A stretch of DNA of 5,078 nucleotides from assembly GCA_051652645.1 (NCBI GenBank), contig JBOFUP010000046.1, positions 1-5,078 on the forward strand. Reading direction: 5' to 3'. The notes under the pieces were generated by a model. That model had not been told where the DNA came from and ran no database searches. It worked only from the letters and a program-made list of their open reading frames with translations. Positions within the stretch are counted from its first letter, which is position 1. Every line of letters begins with the position of its first letter. Of the stretch, positions 1 to 5,078 are shown piece by piece. The DNA comes from UBA7332 sp051652645 (GTDB lineage Bacteria > Bacteroidota > Bacteroidia > Bacteroidales > UBA7332). A program made the translations under genes and the position numbers.

Positions 1-11
1 ATACCGTCATA

Positions 12-1373
12 ATGAACGTTTTACAACAGAACATTGACAGCGTAAATGCAATCGTAAAGATTCAGGTTGAAAAGGCTGACTACCAAGAGAGAGTTGAAAA
101 ATCTTTGCGCTCTTTCCGTCAGAAAGCAAATATCCCAGGATTCCGTAAAGGTATGGCTCCAATGGGAATGATCAGAAAGATGTACCAAGCTGGTGCTGAA
201 GGCGAGGAGATCAACAAACTAGTTACTGAAGCCCTTTTTGGACATATCCGCGAGAACAAGCTAGAGCTTCTTGGTGAGCCTCTACCTAACACTACTGTTC
301 AGAAACCTATTGACTACTCTTCTGACGAAGCTTTCGAATTCTGTTTCGATATCGCTTTGGCTCCAGAGATCAACATAAACTTGTCAGCTGAAGATTGTGT
401 AGACTACTATACTATCGACGTTAACGAGGAGCTTGTTAACAAGCAAATCGAAATGTACGCTCAGCGCACTGGTACTCCAGGTCAATTCGAGATCGTAGAA
501 GATCGCGATATGGTTAAAGGTAACGTTGTAGAGATTGACGCTGAAGGAAACGCTATCGAAGGCGGACTTACAGCTGAAGGTTCTGTTATCATGCCTTCAT
601 ACTTCAAAAACGAAGAGGCTAAAGCAGCATTCCTTGGTAAGAAACTAGGTGATGTTATTACTTTCGTTCCTCAAGAAGTTACTGGTGGTAACGAATACGA
701 ACTTTCTCACATCTTGAAAATCGAGAAAGAGGAAGCTAAAAACTTCGCTGGTACTGTATCTTTCACTATCACTGAAATCACTCGTCAAGTACCTCACGCT
801 ATCGACCAAGAACTTTTTGATACAGTATTTGGTGCTGGTGTTTGCTCTAGCGAAGAGGAGTTCCGCGCAAAAACTCGTGAGACTATCTCTGCTCAAATGA
901 CTCCAGATCAAGACTACAAATTCTGGATCGATGCTCGTCAAGCTATCATGAACAAAGTAGGTGAGCTTACTCTTCCAACTGAATTCTTGAAGCGTTGGTT
1001 GTTGGCTACTGACGAAAGCAAAACTGCTGAGTCTGTAGATGCTGAATACCCACAGATGATCAACGAACTATCATGGCACTTAACTAAAGAGGCTATCGCT
1101 AAGAGCGAGGGTATCAAAGTTGAGGAAGCTGATCTTCAAGTTGTTGCTGAAGCTGCTGTTAAAGCTCAATTCGCTCAATACGGTATGCCTGAGGTTCCAG
1201 CTGAGATGCTTAAAGAGTACTCTGCTCATATGCTTAAAGATGAGAAATCTCGTCGCAATCTAATTGAGCAAGCTGTAGAAAACAAGATCCGTGACGCTGT
1301 TAAAGCTAAAGTATCTTTGAACAACAAAACAGTTACTGTAGAAGAGTTCAACGCTATGTTCCAACAAGCATAA
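12..1373 (+). CDS. tig: Trigger factor, ribosome-associated chaperone
   Basis: Trigger factor binds the ribosome next to the peptide exit tunnel and shields nascent chains during early folding; it acts in the cytosol. The 453-residue product has the family's order. The N-terminal ribosome-binding domain spans about residues 1-115 and carries the signature loop IPGFRKG at 41-47, the element that contacts the exit site. A middle region, about 150-255, sits where the FKBP-like prolyl isomerase domain belongs, but it looks divergent and I cannot confirm catalytic residues. The helical C-terminal domain, about 260-453, forms the substrate cradle. The length is slightly above the 432 residues of the E. 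coli protein. The start is the ATG at 12; the 11 bases before it show no Shine-Dalgarno sequence, as is usual in Bacteroidetes. The promoter lies outside the window. Codons are strongly uniform, consistent with high expression. No clpP or clpX follows, although tig often precedes them in other bacteria. Confidence 0.96.
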   Translation: MNVLQQNIDSVNAIVKIQVEKADYQERVEKSLRSFRQKANIPGFRKGMAPMGMIRKMYQAGAEGEEINKLVTEALFGHIRENKLELLGEPLPNTTVQKPIDYSSDEAFEFCFDIALAPEININLSAEDCVDYYTIDVNEELVNKQIEMYAQRTGTPGQFEIVEDRDMVKGNVVEIDAEGNAIEGGLTAEGSVIMPSYFKNEEAKAAFLGKKLGDVITFVPQEVTGGNEYELSHILKIEKEEAKNFAGTVSFTITEITRQVPHAIDQELFDTVFGAGVCSSEEEFRAKTRETISAQMTPDQDYKFWIDARQAIMNKVGELTLPTEFLKRWLLATDESKTAESVDAEYPQMINELSWHLTKEAIAKSEGIKVEEADLQVVAEAAVKAQFAQYGMPEVPAEMLKEYSAHMLKDEKSRRNLIEQAVENKIRDAVKAKVSLNNKTVTVEEFNAMFQQA

Positions 1374-1383
1374 TATCTTTATA

Positions 1384-1458
1384 GATATATAAAACAAGAG
1401 AGGCTACAAAGCTCACTATCAAATAGTGGCTTTGTAGCCTCTCTTGTCTATATATATC
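1384..1458. terminator. Long hairpin between convergent tig and receptor genes
   Basis: A near-perfect inverted repeat: 19 bases at 1394-1412 pair with 1429-1447, then one bulged T (1413), then CACTAT (1414-1419) pairs with ATAGTG (1423-1428) around a three-base loop. The base extends through a small internal loop to GATATATA (1384-1391) pairing with TATATATC (1451-1458). It starts about 10 bases after the tig stop. On the plus strand it is followed by an alternating AT tract rather than a U-run. Read on the minus strand the stem is followed by TTTTATAT, so it is at least as good a terminator for the receptor gene. I infer a bidirectional terminator. Confidence 0.75.
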
Positions 1459-1468
1459 ATTAACAACA

Positions 1469-1502
1469 AGACGGCCAGAGCATTCACATGCTCTGGCCGT
1501 CT
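1469..1502. terminator. Second GC-rich hairpin in the convergent region
   Basis: A perfect 15-base-pair stem (1469-1483 with 1488-1502) closes a TCAC loop; its core is GGCCAGAG/CTCTGGCC. It begins 11 bases after the end of the first hairpin. Neither side has a run of T residues, so it is not a textbook intrinsic terminator. It may back up termination of tig or of the opposing receptor gene, or protect a mature 3' end from exonucleases. The structure is seen directly; the role is inferred. Confidence 0.6.
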
Positions 1503-1583
1503 GATTAAATATTTATCATGTTCTTTGTTGTTTAACGTCGGTTGCTAAGTAACAACAATATATCTAGACCTGCAAAAATATTC

Positions 1584-1606
1584 AAGCTAATTAAATAAAC
1601 GAGCTT
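1584..1606 (-). terminator. Weak stem just after the receptor stop codon
   Basis: On the minus strand a five-base stem, AAGCT with AGCTT, encloses an AT-rich loop, starts about 6 bases past the receptor stop codon and is followed by GAATATTTTTG. The stem is short and the loop long, so it would be a poor terminator alone. The stronger hairpins at 1384-1502 are better candidates for ending this transcript. Confidence 0.2.
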
Positions 1607-1611
1607 ACTAT

Positions 1612-4395
1612 TTAGCTTTTCTTAAATATCTTAAGATCATAGATTAATGATATCATATAATATGGCTTAATAACGTTATATGATTGATCTTCAATATAAG
1701 TATCCGTTACGCTTCTAGCTAAGGCTTTATTTTCTCTGAGAATATCAAATGCTGAGATCTTTACCTCCAAAGCCCTACTCTTAAGGAACTTCTTACCAAC
1801 TGAGGCATTCAACATAGATATATGTTCATTATACCCATCTGAGAGTCCGCTGTATGATTGATACGTAAATATACCTTCAAATGTGAAGCCACGCCAAAAC
1901 TCCCATGCTAGTTTAGATGTTGCTATCTGCTGAAGATATCTATTGTTCTGCTCACTCTTAAGAGTGTTCTTTGCAAAATTAAAGCGAGAATTATAACTTA
2001 CGGTGAAGTCAAGTTTGTCGCTGATATTACTACTTACGATAACACTAGGTGAAACCCTAAATTCATTCGTAATTAATCTCTGATAGTTATACTTTCCTGG
2101 TAAGCGATTATAAAGAAGAGAGGTTGACAAGTTAACATTACTCCTAAGTAAATCTAGAGGGAAGCCAAATGTCATCAATAGGTTACTATTCCAATTGCCG
2201 CTTACATTCTCTGGGCGTGTCAATTGAGCACCCTTATCAAGAATAATACCACCCCCTAAATCCATTGGCTCTTCTGCCACAATCGTATGAGAGGAGATAT
2301 AATTATTGACCATTGTTCCACCCAACATCAATAGTAAAGTTTTCCCATCCGCTCTAGTCAATGTATACCTCAACGAACCATTATAACTATTCTCCTGCTT
2401 AAGATTGGGGTTACCAGTACTCATACTAAGAGGATTGCTTTCATCAATCACCTCTTGAAGTTGATTTACAGATGGCTCATTTGTTGAAGCTCTAAACTGC
2501 AACCTAAAGGAGTTCTGCTGATCTATCTTATAGTCAGCCCTCAAATGTGGGAGTATAGATACAAAGCTCCTATCTACTTGAGAAATAGTAGGAAAAACCT
2601 GATTATTCATCAATCGTGCATATTGCACATCTAATGACAACATAGCATTAAATTTCTGCCCATTACGAAATCTTACTCCAGCACCCATAACTTGAGTAAC
2701 ATAGTCGCTACTATATTTATTTGATAATGCACTATCCATAAGGGCTAAATGAGGGTTATCCTCAAGCAAACGATTATATGTCAATCTCTCAAGATCACTA
2801 TTATTATAATTTACCCTATAGTTCGCCTGAAGTGTTGCATATTTAGATATAGGTTCTGTGTAGTTAACATTTGCTCTTAGCCTAACAACATCCCTATCAC
2901 TAACCTTCTCTCTCCTAACCGTATCAATTCTATTTTGAGAATCAGAACCATACACACTCGCTATAGAGTAGTATGGATTAGTTCCTTCGTTATTACTTAA
3001 TCCACCATTTATGCCTACAGAGAAGCTACGTCCTCGCTTACGGAAACCTCGCCTCCAAAGAAGTTCCCCTCCTAGATTGTATGCGGTAGTGGTACTGCTA
3101 TTATCTATCTCACTACTATTTGAAGTTACGCCATCGTATAGAGTAGACGCATTGCTATAACTAACATTGCTGTTATCTTGAAAGCTAAAAGATGGTGTAA
3201 AACGGACTGTATTCCTATCATTTATCTTCCAATCCATCCTTAGGTTAACCCTATGATTAAGATTATCCACACTCTTATCATAAACCTCCTCATAAGTACG
3301 AACACCTTTACTTTCATCAAAGAACTGCCTAACTTTACTTCCATCATTGAGATTCTCACTCATATTAAAGAAATAACTAGCAGAAATGTCCAGAGCATTG
3401 AAGAATCTATCTGAGTAATTAAACCCCAAAGCATTTGTATTGGTAACACCTTGAAGTTGACCTATCATAAAATTCTGCCCAGGGCCTCCTCCTCTAGGAC
3501 CTCCTCCACCTGGTCCTCTTCGCTGGCCACCTTGACTACTCATTACACCGGCGAGATCCTCTTGTGAGAAATTTTGCTGATTCACATTATTGCTCATACC
3601 CAAGAGTGAGATCCTTCTATCACCCTTAAAGATATTAACATTAGCACCTGCCTGATACCTATCCTCGGTACCATAACCGGCTGAGAGCTTACCAAAACTA
3701 CTACTACTATTTCTGCTCCTTGTCACAATATTAATAGCCTTTTGACTATTTCCATCGTCAAAGCCAGTCAACTCGCTCATCTCACTCATCTTATCAAACA
3801 CCTGAATACTCTCTACAATATCGGCTGGAAGATTACGTAGGGCCAACGTTGGATCACCCTCAAAAAAAGGCTTCCCATCAACTAGAACGCGACGTACCTG
3901 TTCGCCTTGAGCTTGTACTGTACCATTCTCAACTACTATACCAGGCATCTTTGTTAATAGCTGCTCTGTATTGCTACCCGCCATTGTCTTGAAAGCAGAA
4001 GCATTGTATGATAACGTATCTGCTACCTGTGTTGCTCTTATTGCTCGTCCTTGAGCCGTTACCTCAGATATACGTTGACTCTCCTCACTCAATCGTATAT
4101 CCCCAATATTACGGCTCTTACTCTTAATCTCTACATCCTTTTTATATGTCTTAAAACCGATGAATGTTACTGTTATGGTATACCTCCCATCACCAACTCC
4201 ATTGACTATAAACTCTCCCCTATCATTTGTAGTTGAGAAATGAGGTGACGAGCTTTGATTGCCCTCTATCCTAATTGTAGCACCTTGAAGAGGATAGCCT
4301 GATGAGTGCTCAAGTACTCGTCCAGTGACTCCCCTTTGTGCATTAACCCCTAATGCCAAGCAAATAAATAATAGTAATGATAAAAACCTGCCCAT
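1612..4395 (-). CDS. TonB-dependent-receptor-like outer-membrane beta-barrel protein
   Basis: This predicted outer-membrane protein has 927 residues. A signal peptide covers residues 1-19 (MGRFLSLLLF onward, cleavage likely after VNA before QRG). A carboxypeptidase-regulatory-like beta-sandwich follows at about 21-102, beginning GVTGRVLE and including the DRGEF and GFKTY elements. A plug-like region runs about 105-228, with LLTKMPG (146-152), VLVDGKPFF (about 170-178) and KAINIVTRS near its end. The remainder is rich in alternating beta-strand pattern and forms the barrel, ending YYMISLIYDLKIFKKS. A glycine-rich stretch lies at 289-306. This matches the Bacteroidetes receptor group usually annotated as CarboxypepD_reg-like plus outer-membrane beta-barrel family. 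I see no convincing TonB box, so TonB dependence is assumed from the family. The frame extends one codon upstream as TTG, but the ATG at 4395 is the better start. No Shine-Dalgarno is visible. No SusD-type lipoprotein gene adjoins it, so a polysaccharide-utilisation role is not supported; the substrate is unknown. Confidence 0.88.
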   Translation of the reverse strand: MGRFLSLLLFICLALGVNAQRGVTGRVLEHSSGYPLQGATIRIEGNQSSSPHFSTTNDRGEFIVNGVGDGRYTITVTFIGFKTYKKDVEIKSKSRNIGDIRLSEESQRISEVTAQGRAIRATQVADTLSYNASAFKTMAGSNTEQLLTKMPGIVVENGTVQAQGEQVRRVLVDGKPFFEGDPTLALRNLPADIVESIQVFDKMSEMSELTGFDDGNSQKAINIVTRSRNSSSSFGKLSAGYGTEDRYQAGANVNIFKGDRRISLLGMSNNVNQQNFSQEDLAGVMSSQGGQRRGPGGGGPRGGGPGQNFMIGQLQGVTNTNALGFNYSDRFFNALDISASYFFNMSENLNDGSKVRQFFDESKGVRTYEEVYDKSVDNLNHRVNLRMDWKINDRNTVRFTPSFSFQDNSNVSYSNASTLYDGVTSNSSEIDNSSTTTAYNLGGELLWRRGFRKRGRSFSVGINGGLSNNEGTNPYYSIASVYGSDSQNRIDTVRREKVSDRDVVRLRANVNYTEPISKYATLQANYRVNYNNSDLERLTYNRLLEDNPHLALMDSALSNKYSSDYVTQVMGAGVRFRNGQKFNAMLSLDVQYARLMNNQVFPTISQVDRSFVSILPHLRADYKIDQQNSFRLQFRASTNEPSVNQLQEVIDESNPLSMSTGNPNLKQENSYNGSLRYTLTRADGKTLLLMLGGTMVNNYISSHTIVAEEPMDLGGGIILDKGAQLTRPENVSGNWNSNLLMTFGFPLDLLRSNVNLSTSLLYNRLPGKYNYQRLITNEFRVSPSVIVSSNISDKLDFTVSYNSRFNFAKNTLKSEQNNRYLQQIATSKLAWEFWRGFTFEGIFTYQSYSGLSDGYNEHISMLNASVGKKFLKSRALEVKISAFDILRENKALARSVTDTYIEDQSYNVIKPYYMISLIYDLKIFKKS
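3478..3531 (-). repeat. Glycine/proline/arginine-rich segment within the receptor
   Basis: Residues 289-306 of the receptor are almost entirely Gly, Pro and Arg (core RRGPGGGGPRGGGPG), built from repeated CCT and ACC-type triplets on the plus strand. The segment interrupts the barrel between NNVNQQNFS and GQNFMIGQLQGV. I recall that related receptors often carry glycine-rich stretches at this point, so it is probably a family trait, a flexible loop rather than an error. Low complexity makes it prone to length change. Confidence 0.75.
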
Positions 4396-4416
4396 CAAAT
4401 AAATTGTATTAATAAG

Positions 4417-4426
4417 TTCGTACGAA
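4417..4426. promoter_or_regulatory. Ten-base palindrome in the receptor leader
   Basis: TTCGTACGAA is a perfect palindrome 22 bases upstream of the receptor ATG, in an otherwise AT-rich leader. It could be an operator half-site pair or chance. A second, weaker symmetric element, ACCCAAGGGT at 4442-4451, lies beyond it. Neither matches a regulator site that I recognise. Confidence 0.2.
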
Positions 4427-4458
4427 TCTACTTAGGTGTAGACCCAAGGGTTAGACCA

Positions 4459-4469
4459 CAAAAAGTATA
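4459..4469 (-). promoter_or_regulatory. Tentative -7 promoter element for the receptor gene
   Basis: On the minus strand TATACTTTTTG resembles the Bacteroidetes -7 box TAnnTTTG but has three bases, not two, between TA and TTTG. It lies 63 bases before the ATG at 4395, so transcription would start near 4452 and leave a leader of roughly 57 bases. No TTTG occurs at the expected -33 spacing. A near-match TACATTTT at 4520-4527 is an alternative. The call is weak. Confidence 0.28.
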
Positions 4470-4561
4470 CAAGGTTTAAAAACAATGTATAATTATCAAC
4501 TGCAATACTAAACAAGGAGAAAATGTAGTACCCTAAAAAAATAGAGGGGATAATTACTCAC

Positions 4562-4610
4562 AAAAAAGCTTACTCCACAAACCGATAAAGCTTCAGTTTG
4601 TGGAGTAAGC
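4562..4610 (-). terminator. Intrinsic terminator, minus strand
   Basis: A perfect 15-base-pair stem (4568-4582 with 4596-4610; arms read GCTTACTCCACAAAC and its complement) closes a 13-base loop. On the minus strand it is followed at once by six T residues (4567-4562). This is the clearest Rho-independent terminator in the window. It points away from rpmE2 and lies 140 bases below that gene's stop codon, beyond another hairpin. It would stop read-through from rpmE2 into the receptor leader, or end a short transcript starting at about 4637. Confidence 0.85.
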
Positions 4611-4642
4611 AATATTCTTCACTATCTGCGAATTTATATAAA

Positions 4643-4650
4643 CAAATATA
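4643..4650 (-). promoter_or_regulatory. Candidate -7 box between two hairpins
   Basis: On the minus strand TATATTTG matches TAnnTTTG exactly. Transcription would begin near 4637 and run into the terminator at 4562-4610, giving an RNA of about 75 bases with no coding capacity. There is no TTTG at the -33 position. The sequence is AT-rich enough for a chance match, so this is a candidate only. Confidence 0.25.
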
Positions 4651-4674
4651 TTCTATCAGATTGAACGGGTACAT

Positions 4675-4720
4675 ATAATAAAAGCGATCCAAACAAAATA
4701 GTTTGAATCGCTTTTATTAT
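4675..4720. terminator. Hairpin downstream of rpmE2, probable bidirectional terminator
   Basis: A perfect 14-base-pair arm (4675-4688 with 4707-4720) contains AAAAGCGAT and its complement ATCGCTTTT. After one mismatched pair the stem continues for five pairs (4690-4694 with 4701-4705) around the loop AAAATA. It starts 30 bases after the rpmE2 stop. The U-rich part lies inside the 3' arm on either strand, so it can work both ways. It is the first terminator met by the rpmE2 transcript. Confidence 0.75.
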
Positions 4721-4749
4721 ATCGTTTATCGAAACTTCAAGAGATAAAA

Positions 4750-5001
4750 TTACTTCTTGCGGCTTCCGTAACGGTTCATGAACTTATCTACACGACCTGC
4801 AGTATCAACAAGAGTCTGCTTACCTGTGTAGAATGGGTGAGACGTATTAGAGATATCCAATTTGATAACTGGGTATTCAACACCATCAACTTCGATAGTT
4901 TCACGAGTGTTAGCGCAAGAGCGAGAGATAAATACGTCACCGTTAGTCATATCCTTGAATGCTACCGCACGGTAGTTCGATGGATGAAGTTCTTTTTTCA
5001 T
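4750..5001 (-). CDS. rpmE2: 50S ribosomal protein L31 type B
   Basis: L31 is a small protein of the large ribosomal subunit that helps bridge the two subunits. The 83-residue product begins MKKELHPSNY and carries the L31 signature HPFYT at 55-59, followed after nine residues by GRVDK at 69-73. It is the longer type B form: the region around residues 28-30 has a single cysteine (Cys29) and no CXXC pair, so it should not bind the structural zinc of type A L31. Such zinc-free paralogs can replace the zinc form during zinc limitation in some bacteria. In Bacteroidetes the type B protein is often the only L31, so no zinc regulation is implied here. The start is the ATG at 5001. There is no Shine-Dalgarno, only ACAGG before it. 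The gene is monocistronic as far as can be seen, with terminator hairpins downstream. Confidence 0.95.
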   Translation of the reverse strand: MKKELHPSNYRAVAFKDMTNGDVFISRSCANTRETIEVDGVEYPVIKLDISNTSHPFYTGKQTLVDTAGRVDKFMNRYGSRKK

Positions 5002-5057
5002 AACCTGTATTGTTGCTTTAATTAAATAATCAATTTGGTCGAGTGGTAAATGGCTCG

Positions 5058-5065
5058 CAAATGTA
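5058..5065 (-). promoter_or_regulatory. Bacteroidetes -7 promoter box of rpmE2
   Basis: On the minus strand TACATTTG matches the Bacteroidetes primary-sigma -7 consensus TAnnTTTG exactly, 56 bases upstream of the rpmE2 start codon. Transcription would begin at about 5051 and give a leader of roughly 50 bases. The matching -33 TTTG would fall near 5085, just outside the window, and cannot be checked here. Confidence 0.6.
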
Positions 5066-5078
5066 CCTACTTTTAGGC

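Larger units (their letters stand above)
1374..1611. other. Convergent intergenic region, no gene
   Basis: This stretch lies between the tig stop and the receptor stop and holds the hairpins listed separately. It also contains AACAACAA at 1462-1469 and 1551-1558, with the complement TTGTTGTT at 1525-1532, allowing alternative weak pairings. I see no open frame with a plausible start and no RNA gene. Confidence 0.7.
4396..4749. other. Intergenic region between rpmE2 and the receptor gene, no protein gene
   Basis: These 354 AT-rich bases hold two hairpins, a candidate -7 box between them, and the receptor leader with a weak promoter and a short palindrome. No open frame on either strand looks coding. 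The part at 4471-4561 shows nothing I can name apart from the near-match -7 box at 4520-4527. Confidence 0.7.

Noticed and set aside
645..941. Open frame of 98 codons on the minus strand inside tig
   Set aside because: It lies wholly opposite a well-supported conserved gene, has no recognisable domain and no promoter, and is explained by the biased codons of tig.
4051..4236. Open frame of 61 codons on the plus strand inside the receptor gene
   Set aside because: It is antisense to the carboxypeptidase-like and plug coding region, has no family resemblance and no initiation signal.
4396..4398. TTG codon extending the receptor frame by one residue
   Set aside because: The next codon is ATG and starts a typical signal peptide, so the TTG is not needed as a start.
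4514..4528. AAGGAGA followed by ATG then TAG on the plus strand, like a ribosome site with a start-stop codon pair
   Set aside because: Bacteroidetes rarely rely on Shine-Dalgarno sequences, no gene follows in this direction, and a match this short is expected by chance.
4396..4749. Riboswitch or ribosomal-protein leader between rpmE2 and the receptor
   Set aside because: The stems are simple hairpins with terminator features; no multi-branch conserved core of a known riboswitch could be recognised.
4837..5025. Open frame of 62 codons on the plus strand opposite rpmE2
   Set aside because: It is antisense to a certain ribosomal protein gene and ends in its leader; the composition follows from the L31 codons.
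1..5078. Mobile element, CRISPR array, tRNA or defence system
   Set aside because: No transposase, integrase, spaced direct repeats, tRNA cloverleaf or defence-related protein was seen on either strand.

Overview
The window reads as ordinary chromosomal DNA of a member of the Bacteroidetes, probably the order Bacteroidales. Three things point there. The large outer-membrane receptor has the architecture typical of that phylum: a carboxypeptidase-regulatory-like N-terminus, then a plug, then a beta-barrel. Start codons lack Shine-Dalgarno sequences. A TAnnTTTG promoter element, the -7 box of the Bacteroidetes primary sigma factor, lies upstream of the L31 gene. Genus and species cannot be read from this sequence.

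Layout from left to right: (1) 12-1373, plus strand, trigger factor (tig), a ribosome-associated chaperone. (2) 1374-1611, a convergent intergenic region with two strong hairpins that probably insulate tig from the opposing gene. (3) 1612-4395, minus strand, a 927-residue TonB-dependent-receptor-like outer-membrane protein with no SusD partner in the window. (4) 4396-4749, an intergenic region holding the leader and a tentative promoter of the receptor gene, plus two further hairpins. One of these, at 4568-4610, is a textbook intrinsic terminator for minus-strand transcription. (5) 4750-5001, minus strand, ribosomal protein L31 type B (rpmE2), with a clear -7 box at 5058-5065.

The genes do not form a pathway. 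Two are translation and protein-folding housekeeping genes and one is an outer-membrane receptor of unknown substrate. Each appears to be transcribed on its own, because hairpin pairs separate all three. The codons of tig are visibly more uniform (GCT, GGT, CGT, AAC, ATC) than those of the receptor, which fits high expression of tig rather than transfer of either gene.

I found no mobile element, CRISPR array, tRNA, rRNA or evident novel system. The observations most worth checking are a promoter-like -7 box between the two hairpins after rpmE2, which could give a short RNA of about 75 nt, and the paired hairpins at both gene ends.
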